From: Ridgeia piscesae
Taxonomy: Eukaryota > Annelida > Polychaeta > Sabellida > Siboglinidae
Assembly: GCA_025642075.2 (NCBI GenBank)
Contig: JAODUO010000481.1
Coordinates: 10,001-74,000, forward strand
Direction of reading: 5' to 3'
DNA: 64,000 nucleotides
Positions 26,035 to 37,718 of the stretch are shown here, piece by piece; positions within the stretch are counted from its first letter, which is position 1, and each line of letters starts with the position of its first letter. Under the pieces are notes generated by a model. That model saw only the letters and a program-made list of their open reading frames with translations, was not told where the DNA came from and did no database searches. Both the position numbers and the translations under genes were made by a program.

Positions 26035-26598
26035 ATGGAAGAACATGTTTTTGTCTGAACAGACAAGAACAGTGATGAATTTGACATGTTTAGCCGGGCC
26101 AAACAAAAGTAACCACACTGTCTAATACTAACCTGTGGTAGGTGTAGGTTATTGTGTTCTGCAAAGCTAAGCCATCATGGACATTTGTTAATGTCTTAAA
26201 TAATCTTGTCATGTTAGATTAAATGTTAACCGGGTTAATTAATCACAGTAGTCCAACTTAGCAGTGACTGTTGAGTGAGTGGCAGGGACTGTGGAATGGC
26301 TGTCTCCAAACTTTGTTCATTTGTCTTTTCATCTTGCATGGCCAGACAAGCGTAACCATGGTAACAACAATTGGGTTAGCCTGTGTATATATGCATGTGA
26401 GTGAGCATGCATGTGTACACGGCTGCATGCACACTTGTGTGTTGTTGCAACACTGGCACATATCAAATATATTACATCATAAATATACAGATATATTACA
26501 TCATATATGTAATTATGTATACCCTGCTGATGCTTACTGGCAGACTTCTGAGCTTGTTTCCTACAGTAAATAAACAAGAGTTATCGTTGTTGATAACG

Positions 26599-26700
26599 GT
26601 CATTTAATAAATGTACTAGAGTAAACATTACCACATTGATTGACAGTGATCGGTAAACAAACTCTTCAAGACAAACATAATAGTACATTTATTAAATGAC
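26599..26700. repeat. 20-bp perfect inverted repeat with a 62-bp spacer
   Basis: GTCATTTAATAAATGTACTA at 26,599-26,618 is exactly complementary to 26,681-26,700. It could be a hairpin or a small non-autonomous element; no target duplication is evident. Confidence 0.7.
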
Positions 26701-26761
26701 AAGGTTAGTGAAGCTGGGGTGTTCATTTTGTCCCCACTCAGCCTCTTGTAATAAAGACTTA

Positions 26762-26766
<5 letters not shown>

Positions 26767-26825
<59 letters not shown>

Positions 26826-26878
26826 TGTTATATATACATTTGTATATATATATACATATACATATTACAATATCATGA
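26767..26878. repeat. AT dinucleotide repeat
   Basis: A TA/AT microsatellite of about 50 bp followed by imperfect TATATACA sequence. Confidence 0.9.
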
Positions 26879-27051
26879 TAAATATTACATATATTATAAT
26901 TATTATAGGCCAGAATTAAATACACATTAGATTTGTTATTGAATGATGTTTAATAGTGCATAGGGTGACATAAATTGCACAAGTGCAGAATGTGTGGTAA
27001 AAACATGAAAAATATATAGTGAGGACGGAGACTGACTTAATCTGGCAATTT

Positions 27052-27700
27052 ATTGTAGCACTCAACAATAGTACACATACGTGTACTACTTAGTTACTGT
27101 AGCACTCACAATAGTACACATACTACTTATTTACTGTAGCACTCAACAATAGTACACATACTACTTATTTACTGTAGCACTCAACAATAGTACACGTACT
27201 ACTTATTTACTGTAGCACTCAACAATAGTACACGTACTACTTATTTACTGTAGCACTCAACAATAGTACACATACTACTTATTTACTGTAGCACTCAACA
27301 ATAGTACACGTACTACTTATTTACTGTAGCACTCAACAATAGTACACGTACTACTTATTTACTGTAGCACTCAACAATAGTACACGTACTACTTATTTAC
27401 TGTAGCACTCAACAATAGTACACTACTACTTATTTACTGTAGCACTCAACAATAGTACACGTACTACTTATTTACTGTAGCACTCAACAATAGTACACTA
27501 CTACTTATTTACTGTAGCACTCAACAATAGTACACGTACTACTTATTTACTGTAGCACTCAACAATAGTACACGTACTACTTATTTACTGTAGCACTCAA
27601 CAATAGTACACGTACTACTTATTTACTGTAGCACTCAACAATAGTACACGTACTACTTATTTACTGTAGCACTCAACAATAGTACACGTACTACTTGTTG
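27052..27700 (+). repeat. 38-bp minisatellite, about 17 copies
   Basis: Unit begins CTGTAGCACTCAACAATAGT and contains ACACGTACTACTTATTTA. Several copies lose CG, giving ACACTACTAC, and others have CATAC. Confidence 0.95.
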
Positions 27701-27965
27701 TTTACTACACAATGCATTGACTAGTGGTGGCTGTTGCTGAAGTAATATTCAGAGATTTCCCTGTGTAGTGCTCATTTTTATTTCTCGTATGGCAGCATGA
27801 TTTTATTTTATGACATCATATATAAAGTAGTTTTTCCAATATTCTGTGACAGGCACATTGTGTAATTATGTAATATGTTTATTTGTTACAATAGTCAGGT
27901 AAGACTGGTTCATGAATGTAATTTTGAGTGTACCGTAGCCAACAAATGGTGGTTCTGTTTGTGGA
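27701..27965. other. Spacer between two arrays
   Basis: Unique AT-rich sequence with no recognisable feature. Confidence 0.4.
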
Positions 27966-28397
27966 CCGTCTGTAACCCAGATGTTCACAAACTCTCCACA
28001 GGAAGACCATCTGTAACCCAGATGTTCACAAACTCTCCACAGGAAGACCATCTGTAACCCAGATGTTCACAAACTCTAAACCATTTCCCTGCAAACCCCC
28101 ACAGGAAGACCATCTGTAACCCAGATGTTCACAAACTCTCCACAGGAAGACCATCTGTAACCCAGATGTTCACAAACTCTCCACAGGAAGACCATCTGTA
28201 ACCCAGATGTTCACAAACTCTCCACAGGAAGACCATCTGTAACCCAGATGTTCACAAACTCTCCACAGGAAGACCATCTGTAACCCAGATGTTCACAAAC
28301 TCTCCACAGGAAGACCATCTGTAACCCAGATGTTCACAAACTCTCCACAGGAAGACCATCTGTAACCCAGATGTTCACAAACTCTCCACAGGAAGAG
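27966..28397 (+). repeat. 41-bp minisatellite, about 10 copies
   Basis: Unit begins CCATCTGTAACCCAGATGTT, followed by CACAAACTCTCCACAGGAAGA. One unit at about 28,075-28,103 has an unrelated insertion. The unit holds the near-palindrome ATCTGTAACCCAGAT. Confidence 0.95.
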
Positions 28398-30010
28398 CAG
28401 GTAAAAAGCAGGAAGAGGAATATAAATGTCAACATGCTAGTCTGGTTGTTGAATGTTGATTTAGTCACGCTGTGTCATGATTTGATGACAGATGTCTAGG
28501 CTGACCTAGTGTCAGGCACATGGCAGGCTGTGACATGGACAGGCTGTGACATTATTATTTCCTTTTAGTGTGCCTTTTGTGCACTGTCTGAAGCAGTTAG
28601 GACAGATGTGCCCGCAGTCAGTCATACCTGTTGTGTTAGTTAGGGTGAATCATGATGTGTTTGGAACTTTGATTGAGTAATATAAATAGCTTGCATTTAA
28701 ATAACTAACATGTACTCAATGAGGAATCTTGTCAAACAGCCACAATTGTTGCATTCAGATGTGCATTATGTCCTTAGGATTTAGTGTAAATCAGTGCAAG
28801 TAAATCATGATTAGTAGATTTATCTAGTTCACTCGAGTTGCATTATGCTATAAGACTTGTATCAAACTAAATCTGACAAGTTTTCTTTAAGAATCTACCT
28901 GCATCGTAGTATCCAAGGTATACATTTAAAAAAATGTTGTACATGTTTCTGTTTATTCTGTACTGTAGTGAAGAATACAAAAAAGTACATAATTATATAC
29001 ACCCACTGCTTTATTAAAACAATTACATTTTGAGTGAGATATTGTTGCATTCTGGACATATTCAAAGAAATCTGTAGTGTTTATGGAAAGTCTGAAATCT
29101 GAATAATATTTCACGGAATCGTAAATGTAAATGAAAGATCTTAAACACGTCTGATTTTGTCGTAATGTCTGTGACCTCATTTTTTGAAAATTGCTCTGGT
29201 TCTTTACATAGAAATAATTTTGCATGGCTAGTTTATAAAGCTTGTCAAGAAGAAAGTAGGTAAATGGTCATATGTCGAGACATAGTCGTACCCTGGAGGA
29301 CACTGCCATATGTTGACACCTTTGTGTGTCACCTTTTTGCCATTAAAGATGTTTGACTTCATTGATTTAACGATAGACAGTGCTTGCTGTCTGTGGGTGA
29401 TGGGGCCAAGTGTGCTGATGCCATCTGGTTTATTTGTGTTTGGGGTAGGTCCTGATTCACTCTTGGGTTTATTGTCATGCAGTGTCAATCCTGTGCATGT
29501 GACTGCCACATGGCATCAACCAGGGACATTTATTCTCTCTGCTGTTCTATTGTGCCAGGTAATTTATTCAAGATGTTTTCCAGCAGCTCATGTGATAACA
29601 TCTGGGCGTTTACTTGTCAAATTTGTAATCAAAATTAACTTAAGCTGTTGGTTGTCAAGGGAGATCTCTGAAGTTTCACACGTCATTGTGAGGGGGAGAC
29701 AATGATGGCGCCAGACACAATGACATTTATCTGTTAAACAATGATTCTGTAATAACTGGACCATTGATATAAAATGTGCATAAATCATGAACATTTACTA
29801 TTGATCGTGACATTATATAACACGTTTTTGATGTGAAAAAGTACACTGCAGGCATATTGGGATTTATGAATGATCTAATTTTGCAACTTCACCAAATCTC
29901 TTAAAATGTACTCGCATATTATTTCTTCTCCATTGGTAATTATTTTGTCTGATTACAATTTAATTTTGTTTAAATCAATCATTCTCACAGTAAACCTGTT
30001 GCTGTTCCAG
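28398..30010. other. Unique sequence upstream of the LHFPL2 coding exons
   Basis: No exon recognised. It ends in a pyrimidine-rich tract and acceptor CTGTTGCTGTTCCAG at 30,010, so its right end is probably the 3' end of an LHFPL2 5' UTR intron. Confidence 0.5.
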
Positions 30011-30088
30011 AGAGGTGGCCATAAAACGCAACCCCGGCATTGCGAGCTGCCGTAAAACGTGAATCTGGCCTCGTCAGCATACAGCAGT
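30011..30088 (+). other. LHFPL2 5' UTR part of coding exon 1
   Basis: Lies between the acceptor AG at 30,009-30,010 and the ATG at 30,089. An alternative acceptor (TTCTCACAG) ends at 29,990. No in-frame ATG precedes the chosen start. Confidence 0.5.
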
Positions 30089-30632
30089 ATGTCTGAGGTG
30101 CCTGACTTCTGGGCGCACTATGACGGCACCAAGTATGAGTCGTCCAGCAGCTACAAGTCATCATCACAACAACAACAGAGTCAGGGCAGCTGCTGCTACG
30201 TCATCGTCACATGTCGCTCCATGCTGTGGACGCTACTCACAATCATCACATCATTAGTTGTCGTCACGTCAGTGGTTTCCCCCCAATGGCTCATTGGGGA
30301 ACCACGGATTTATGGACTGCGCTCGGAGCGACGGAATAGCTCGATGGAGCGACATCGTCCGACGTACACGCCAACGATTGGAATATTCAATCGGTGTACA
30401 CGCCTGCACAGGTTTGGGGACTTTCAGGGTGACAGTTGTGCGACGTATGTGACGGGGTTTAACATGCCCTCGGAGGAGTTCCCGGACATGTGGAAGTCGG
30501 CGCTGATATTCTTCGGTGTCGCGATAGTGTTGCTCGCACTGACCAACTTCATGGCTGTGTTGAGTCTGTGTGTGCAGTCGTTCTTCAGGAAGAGTATCTT
30601 CACTGTGTCTGGACTCATACAGAGCATTGCAG
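30089..30632 (+). CDS. LHFPL2: LHFPL2 coding exon 1
   Basis: Encodes residues 1-181 plus one base (phase 1). Donor GCAG|GTGGGG at 30,633. Covers the N-terminal extension, helices 1 and 2 and most of helix 3. A long GT/GGT microsatellite starts about 22 bp after the donor. Confidence 0.92.
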
Positions 30633-30743
30633 GTGGGGCACTCGCATTGATAGTGTGTGTATTTGTATGTGTGTATGTGGTGGTGGTGGTGGTGGTGGTG
30701 GTGTGTGTGTGTGTGTGTGTGTATGTGTGTGTGTGGTGGTGGT

Positions 30744-30780
<37 letters not shown>

Positions 30781-30867
30781 TGGTGGTGGTGTGTGTGTGT
30801 ATGTGTGTGTGTGGTGGTGGTGGTGGTGGTGGTGGTGTGTGTGTGTATGTGTGTGTGGTGGTGGTGG

Positions 30868-30903
<36 letters not shown>

Positions 30904-31081
30904 TGGTGTGTGTGTGTATGGTGTGTGTGGTGTGGTGGTGGTGGTGGTGGTGTGTGTGTGTGTGTATGTGTGTGTGTGGTGGTGGTGGTGGTGGTGGTGG
31001 TGGTGGTGGTGGTGGTGGTGGTGGTGGTGGTGGTGGTGGTGGTGGTGGTGGTGGTGGTGGTGGTGGTGGTGGTGGTGGTGT

Positions 31082-31126
<45 letters not shown>

Positions 31127-34100
31127 TAGTGTGTGTGTGTATGTGTGTGTGGTGGTGGTGGTGGTGTGTGTGTGTATGTGTGTGTGGTGGTGGTGGTGGT
31201 GGTGGTGTGTGTGTGTGGTGGTGGTGGTGGTGTGTGTGTGTGTGTGTGTGTGCATGAGAGAGAGCGTGTATTTGTGATAACAATTCGAGAAGCCAAATTT
31301 TTTATTTCAATTCTGTTGTCAATTTTGCTTTGAAAATGGGTGTCACATTTTGGGCATGGATTAGTGTTGTGTTTCTGGACATATAAACATGTCTAGAATG
31401 GCTTCAGACGCACATATCTACTGGGGTATTTTTGGACTGGCAAAAATGTTATCCTGCAGGAAGGCCCCCATGTGGTGGGTGTACAAACTAAGTCACTCAG
31501 TGACCAGTTAGAGACAATAGAAGCCTGATGGCTCCCATAATACACAACTGACAGCACAGTTTGTTTGTTTACATGTTTAAGACCAATGTTCATGTTCCGT
31601 TTTTGCCAGTCGGAAAAGTAACATGTAAACAACATAACCACATTTTTTTTATTGGGAATGCAAAAGAAGCAAGATCAAATCTGAGAAAATATTGATTAGT
31701 CTATTTTATTGAAGTGTCACAAAAATGTCTGGTGACAGCAGAATAACAGACTCGCTAGTTAGTTGATGAGTAATTGTGTGCACATGCATGCATTCATGCA
31801 GTGGCCGTGCACATGCATGCACATTTACAGTATAAAGCTCTTCTAATCATCCCCGTTACCGTGGATACCGGTCCCATCTGGCAAGATGCATGCACAAATG
31901 AACAATCCACTTTCCCTTGAAATCTCTGCCATTCAACAGCATATGTGGCTGCTCAACAGTGACTGTTTAACAGGAGGCTGAGGCTGATCACCCAGGCAGG
32001 GCCACTGGTGACAGGGCAGGCAGGGCCACTGGTGACAGGGCAGGCTGGGCCACTGGTGACAGGGCAGGCTGGGCCACTGGTGACAGGGCAGGCTGGGCCA
32101 CTGGTGACAGGGCAGGCTGGGCCACTGGTGACAGGGCAGGCTGGGCCACTGGTGACAGGGCAGGCTGGGCCACTGGTGACAGGGCAGGCTGGGCCACTGG
32201 TGACAGGGCAGGCTGGGCCACTGGTGACAGGGCAGGCTGGGCCACTGGTGACAGGGCAGGCTGGGCCACTGGTGACAGGGCAGGCTGGGCCACTGGTGAC
32301 AGGGCAGGCTGGGCCACTGGTGACAGGGCAGGCTGGGCCACTGGTGACAGGGCAGGCTGGGCCACTGGTGACAGGGCAGGCTGGGCCACTGGTGACAGGG
32401 CAGGCTGGGCCACTGGTGACAGGGCAGGCTGGGCCACTGGTGACAGGGCAGGCTGGGCCACTGGTGACAGGGCAGGCTGGGCCACTGGTGACAGGGCAGG
32501 CTGGGCCACTGGTGACAGGGCAGGCTGGGCCAACAGCAGATAACTGCTCCAGTGGATCAGATAGCATTAGGTGAACTGTAGACACAATTACTTCACACAA
32601 ATTACAAGTAACACACATTTCGTAGTTCAGATTTCTGTGTATTATATTAGTTATTGAAGAGGGAAAGATGTCGTGAATATTGGAGGGAGCTGTAGGGGTT
32701 GACTTGGAAATTGTGGGTTGGGGAGTTGGCTGTGAACACAGACAGTGGGAATGATGAATGGTGGTCAGCCCACAGTACAGCTGGGAGGCTGGGTGAGGCC
32801 TATCCAAACCTGTCATCCCTTCACTGAACCCTTCATGCCTGACCGCTCACACCATTCAGTGGGTGTGTTGGGAGTGGCGCCCTCTGCTGGATTAAATAGA
32901 ACTAACAATTAGGCTTTTCCCCTCCCCAGGTCTCTTCCTCATCGTGGCCCTGTTCCTGTACCCTGCGGGATGGAGTGCGGCTCGTGTACACAGACTGTGT
33001 GGCAGAAGCTCCGCCCCCTTCCTCATAGGCGACTGTCAGCTCGGTGAGTACACAAACACAGATCATTTCATGACATGATTTCTTAATTTATATTATGTAT
33101 GTATGTATGTGCCTGAATTAAAAAGGTCTTTTGTTATGGGCAAATATTACTTATTCGAAAACTAGAAAACCTTCCTACAATATTCATAACATATACAACA
33201 ATTTGTTAATTACCTGGAGTATTGTCAGTTAAAAAAAACTATTGATGATCATCATACAGTGACTACCACCGTAGTTTCTGTGATAACTTGAGTTTGTAAT
33301 GAAGGCCTACTCTTGGCGCGTGTGATGAGGTAGTACAAGGCCATGACTGAGGGACGGTGTCATTGTGTCTAAGACACAGTGTGATGAGGTAGTACAAGGC
33401 CATGACTGAGGGACGGTGTCATTGTGTCTAAGACACAGTGTGATGAGGTAGTACAAGGCCATGACTGAGGGACGGTGTCATTGTGTCTAAGACACAGTGT
33501 GATGAGGTAGTACAAGGCCATGACTGAGGGACGGTGTCATTGTGTCTAAGACACAGTGTGATGAGGTAGTACAAGGCCATGACTGAGGGACGGTGTCATT
33601 GTGTCTAAGACAGTGTGATGAGGTAGTACAAGGCCATGCTGAGGGACGGTGTCATTGTGTCTAAGACACAGTGTGATGAGGTAGTACAAGGCCATGACTG
33701 AGGGACGGTGTCATTGTGTCTAAGACACAGTGTGATGAGGTAGTACAAGGCCATGACTGAGGGACGGTGTCATTGTGTCTAAGACACAGTGTGATGAGGT
33801 AGTACAAGGCCATGACTGAGGGACGGTGTCATTGTGTCTAAGACACAGTGTGATGAGGTAGTACAAGGCCATGCTGAGGGACGGTGTCATTGTGTCTAAG
33901 ACACAGTGTGATGAGGTAGTACAAGGCCATGACTGAGGGACGGTGTCATTGTATCTAAGACACAGTGTGATGAGGTAGTACAAGGCCATGACTGAGGGAC
34001 GGTGTCATTGTGTTTAAGACACAGTGTGATGAGGTAGTACAAGGCCATGACTGAGGGACGGTGGTGTACACTGTGTCCTTCATCCCCCACACTACATGGA

Positions 34101-34865
34101 AGGTCTCCAGAGAAGAGTTCTAGTGTTTCCAGTGCTCAGCAACATTCTGTTATCTAGATAGTCTGTATATGGTTTGGTTACAGTTTTATGATCTTACACA
34201 GTCTCATTCAACCAGTCAGCTTTTCTCAGAACACAATCGCTAAGCTGACCTTTCTAGGTTAGCATTGAGGGTGGTCACTACCACGGTAGGGTGCTTGTCA
34301 ACCTGACTGATTCTTTGAAGCCCCAAGTTGAGATGGGACTGACATTAGCATGACCTCTAAGTCATGAGGGTGGATACACGGCCTCTAATGTTGAGAGCCA
34401 TGTTTTTAACCAAATATACTGTGCCTACCTCGGCTGGGTGTTGAACTCAGGTGACCAGTGGATGTGGTGACTAGAGGTCAGACACATGTAAGGGACATGT
34501 CTGTGACCACCTCCAGAAACCCACCCATGTGGCGTGGACACCAGTGACACCAAAGGACAGACTGACCACTGTGTCACCAGTCAGTGGTACCTGGGCTAGT
34601 CTAGCCTACAGTTGAATATTAACCAAAACAAAACTGAATAAACAATGTTGACAATACAACAATTGAACAAATGTGAAGACAGCTGTCTGACATGTCAGTG
34701 TGTGTGTGTGTGTGTGTTCCAGGCTGGGCGTTCTACGGCTGTGTGTGTGGCACGGTCCTCGTCTTCCTCTGTGCCATCCTGTCCATGCAGGCGGAGAGGT
34801 CGACCTCCAGTGACAAGGTGGAGGGGGAGATACTCGAGGGCAAGAACCTCATCTGTGTCGCTTAA
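30089..34865 (+). CDS. LHFPL2: LHFPL2, tetraspan membrane protein (spliced, three coding exons)
   Basis: Joined exons 30,089-30,632, 32,930-33,043 and 34,723-34,865 give 266 residues with intact GT-AG introns, both in phase 1. The product is a four-pass membrane protein of the LHFPL family, related to claudins. Segments: an unusual Ser/Gln-rich N-terminal extension (1-36); [14 protein letters not shown] opening transmembrane helix 1 (about 46-64); extracellular loop with QWLIGEPR (66-73); helix 2 (about 134-162); helix 3 (about 170-195) ending LYPAGW; loop with [13 protein letters not shown]; helix 4 (about 219-242); C-terminal tail [19 protein letters not shown]. As recalled, vertebrate LHFPL2 begins close to the CHVIVTCRS block and ends with a very similar DKV...EGKNLIC tail, so orthology is strong. 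The family serves membrane-complex assembly; mouse Lhfpl2 affects reproductive-tract development. Its role here is unknown. The ATG at 30,089 is the first in frame after the acceptor. Confidence 0.93.
30655..31252 (+). repeat. Compound GT and GGT microsatellite
   Basis: About 600 bp of alternating GT and GGT tracts, with a pure GGT run near 30,979-31,080. It follows the LHFPL2 exon 1 donor closely. Open frames in every register (Val/Cys, Trp, Gly, or His/Thr/Pro on the other strand) are artefacts. Confidence 0.95.
31253..31990. other. LHFPL2 intronic unique sequence
   Basis: No exon or regulatory element recognised between two arrays. Confidence 0.5.
31991..32531 (+). repeat. 24-bp minisatellite, about 22-23 copies
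   Basis: Unit contains GGGCCACTGGTGACAGGGCA then GGCT. Copies are nearly identical. The frames reading VTGQAGPL (plus), and SGPACPVT or AQPALSPV (minus), are artefacts of a 24-bp period. It lies in LHFPL2 intron 1 about 400 bp before exon 2. Confidence 0.95.
32930..33043 (+). CDS. LHFPL2: LHFPL2 coding exon 2
   Basis: 114 bp, phase 1 in and out, between acceptor TCCCCAG and donor TCG|GTGAGT. Encodes [14 protein letters not shown] and the second extracellular loop ending IGDCQL. Confidence 0.93.
33320..34063 (+). repeat. 59-bp minisatellite, about 12-13 copies
   Basis: Unit begins GTGTGATGAGGTAGTACAAG and contains GAGGGACGGTGTCATTGTG. Two units lack A in CATGCTGAG and one lacks AC in AAGACAG. 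It lies in LHFPL2 intron 2. Confidence 0.95.
34291..34433 (+). repeat. Dispersed repeat D1, copy 1
   Basis: Contains AAGTTGAGATGGGACTGAC, TAAGTCATGAGGGT and GAGAGCCATGTTTTTAACCA. The reverse complement of 54,938-55,078 matches across most of this length. No ends or coding potential identified. Confidence 0.65.
34723..34865 (+). CDS. LHFPL2: LHFPL2 coding exon 3 and stop
   Basis: Follows a TG-rich tract and acceptor GTGTTCCAG. Encodes [17 protein letters not shown] (helix 4) and the tail ending EGKNLICVA, with stop TAA at 34,863-34,865. Confidence 0.93.
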
Positions 34866-36290
34866 CACTACTGTGTGTGTATACAGGGCTCGGTCCAATC
34901 ACCCACATTCAAATCAGTTTTATTTCAATTACAGTTGTCAATATTTCAGATCAATAACAGTTTCCCAGTACACATAATACACAGGACATGTTTATTCAAG
35001 AATCTCACTGAGTATTGCATAAAACAAAGGAATTTTTAAATGAATATTCCTTGACGAAGAAGAGTTAAATATTGATTTACAACATGTTGTGACATGGTTT
35101 TACAAGTAGCATTTAATAAAAGAAAATATTGTATTTAATCATGATTTGTGTAATTGTCGGAATTACCAAAAAAAATTGTTGCTTGTAATCAATCATAGTT
35201 ACATAAGTGGACCCATCCTTGATTACATGGGTGTTGCCATAACAACAAAGATGGAAAAAGACATTACTCTTGATAATCATCATGAAATTAAAGATTTGTT
35301 TCAGTTATCTGTGAAACTGCTATGGGGGGGGGTCAAAGATCAGTGGTTGTCTCTGATATTGCTGAGTGTGCCAGTGAGATAAGGATTGTAATAAATGGAC
35401 GATAACAATGATTGTTGTAATTTGATGTTTTGTATGTGTCAATTTTTTTAACACTAGGTTTGTATAATTTTATGTTCAGATAAATAAATGAATCTGTTGT
35501 TTCAGTATTATGTCAAAGCATATTGTGTCATAAAGCATACTATGTCATAAAGCATATTTTGTTGATAACATTTATGATAGTGTACTGTTATAATTATTAA
35601 GGTGTAACCTGTTAGCACTTACGAAATGTATCGGTTATTTATTGTAAATTTCTATTTAGGACAGTCACCAGTACAGCTGGGATAATGTTAAACATCATCA
35701 CTGCTAGTTTCATAAGATTTTATAATGTATCGCACGACAAGACAAATGTTTAGCAGGCATAACAATGTATGATTAACATTTATTTTGAATGAGAAATATT
35801 ATTTAACTAGGGTGTGTGACATTGATGTGATAGTGTAAAAATATATTGTCTGTCTCACATGTTTACAAAGTAATCAAAAGCACTGTACAATGCATGTCTT
35901 CTGTGAAATGTTAACCAGTTCAACTTTGCCGAGTTCTAGAATGTTGAAATAATTATGTCACAGCTATTGGTGTTGTTTATGTGATTGGCTGATTGGTAGG
36001 ATGTATGTTTGCAGACTGTTAGAAAAAATGAATGTTGTTAAAATATTTTCATATTACAACGTAATCATTAGTGTTACTTTCTTTTATTCCTGCAGTTTTC
36101 CCTGTTAATTTTTCATGTTATCGTGAATTTTGTGAAATAAATATGGAAACCCAAAGTGATGGATGTTTTCTTAGGTTGAAGATAGGAATTTTTTTTCAAT
36201 TCATTTCCCTTATTTTTTAACAATTCTACTAGAAATGGGTTATTAATGTAACACCACTATTTCAGTGAATAAAACCAAATCTGTTTTACA
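34866..36290 (+). other. Probable LHFPL2 3' UTR and intergenic sequence
   Basis: AT-rich and non-coding. Several AATAAA hexamers occur, the first at 35,115. How far the UTR extends cannot be told from sequence alone. Confidence 0.45.
36136..36141 (+). terminator. Candidate LHFPL2 poly(A) signal
   Basis: AATAAA about 1.27 kb after the stop; another lies at 36,268-36,273 and an earlier one at 35,115-35,120. Choice among them is a guess. Confidence 0.25.
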
Positions 36291-36302
36291 CTTGATTTTA
36301 AA

Positions 36303-36308
36303 TTTATT
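36303..36308 (-). terminator. Candidate poly(A) signal for the TBC-domain gene
   Basis: TTTATT on the plus strand is AATAAA on the minus strand, about 1.27 kb past the TBC stop. It would put the two convergent genes' 3' ends next to each other. Confidence 0.25.
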
Positions 36309-36980
36309 ATGAAAGAAAATACTCGTTATCACAGGATTAGTTTTGTGCCATACATTGACATGTTTGTTTGTATACATGCACATGCTGGATACAAATGTTA
36401 CAAAATATGTACCATACAATTACAAATAATGATGATTTACATGTGTGACAGTTTATATTGTGATACATGTTGCTATGCGTCTGTTAAAAACATTAAATAT
36501 TAATTTAACGTCACATGCAGAAAACAGTATGCAGGTAACCAATGGTAGAAATTACTATTAATAAGTTATGTACTCATGAATTTATACAAATTTCTCCTGA
36601 TTACTTTCTTAGTCATGGCCTTGGCCAGTATTGCATCTTCATGGAAAATGTTCCTATGATTTCCTAGACGTTCATAGCATATTAAATATCAATTACTTGA
36701 GCTAATATATAATAGCAGAAAATACAGCCTCATTTCTCATAGTTACCCTGAAATCTGGCAGATAATCATTTGCTCTGATTGAGCTCAGACTTGATCACAA
36801 AATGGTGGCACAAGTTTCTCACAACATAAATATGGTGACACGCAGTCATGTACACAAATGGCAGTTTCATCAGACTAGTATTTCCAAGAACCAAACACTA
36901 CTTGGCCAACATGCCAAAACAGCTTTCTTTGTTGTTCAAGTGCAATTTTTTCACAACATCAAAAATGTTCCATTTCAATA

Positions 36981-37605
36981 CATGAGGGTGTGCGGCGGCT
37001 GTCACCAGGTGTCTCAATCATACATGAGGGTGTGGGGGGCCTGTCACCAGGTGTCTCAATCATACATGAGGGTGTGGGGGGGGCTGTCACCAGGTGTCTC
37101 TGTCATACATGAGGGTGTGGGGGGCTGTCACCAGGTGTCTCTGTCATACATGAGGGTGTGGGGGGCTGTCACCAGGTGTCTCAGTCAAACATGAGGGTGT
37201 GGGGGGGCTGCCACCTGGTGTCTCTGTCATACATGAGGGTGTGGGGGGTCTGTCACCAAGTGTCTCAGTCATACATGAGGGTGTGGGGGGGCTGTCACCT
37301 GGTGTCTCTGTCATACATGAGGGTGTGGGGGGTCTGTCACCAAGTGTCTCAGTCATACATGAGGGTGTGGGGGGGCTGTCACCTGGTGTCTCTGTCATAC
37401 ATTAGGGTGTGGGGGTCTGTCACCAAGTGTCTGTCATACATGAGGGTGTGGGTTCTCTCACCAGGTGTCTCTGTCATACATGAGGGTGTGGGTTCTGTCA
37501 CCAGATGTCTCTGTCATATGTTAGGGTTTGTCAACAAGTGTCTCTGTCATTCATGAGGGTTTGGCACCAGGTGTCTCTGTCATACGCGGGGGCGTGGGGG
37601 TTCTG
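36981..37605 (-). repeat. About 41-bp minisatellite in the 3' UTR, overlapping the TBC stop codon
   Basis: About 15 imperfect units carry CATACATGAGGGTGTGGGG and GTCACCAGGTGTCTC. The outermost right-hand unit, CATACGCGGGGGCGTGGGGG (37,581-37,600), is the last coding sequence of the TBC gene: its reverse complement gives the final residues PPRPRV and stop. The array seems to have grown from the gene's 3' coding end into its UTR. Units toward 37,440-37,560 are the most degraded. Confidence 0.85.
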
Positions 37606-37718
37606 TAGGAGGTAACTCGACCATCTGGAAGCAGTCGGCCACTGACTTGCTGCAGTACTTGTAGAAGAGAACTTCTGATCGCGACAGGATGTCATCCAAG
37701 TTGAGTGTCGATGACAGA
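37580..37718 (-). CDS. TBC gene exon 12 and stop
   Basis: Acceptor CTGTTGCAG, phase 2 in. Encodes [36 protein letters not shown] and RPRV, then TGA. Its last codons form a unit of the 3' UTR minisatellite. Confidence 0.88.

Larger units (their letters stand above)
24331..27051. other. Unique AT-rich sequence with small repeats
   Basis: No exon recognised. Small repeats inside it are listed separately. Confidence 0.45.

Noticed and set aside
30059..30088. Earlier start for LHFPL2 at 30,059
   Set aside because: That codon is GTG; the first in-frame ATG is at 30,089.
31953..32816. Possible Pro-rich repeat protein on the minus strand
   Set aside because: 24-bp minisatellite inside an LHFPL2 intron.
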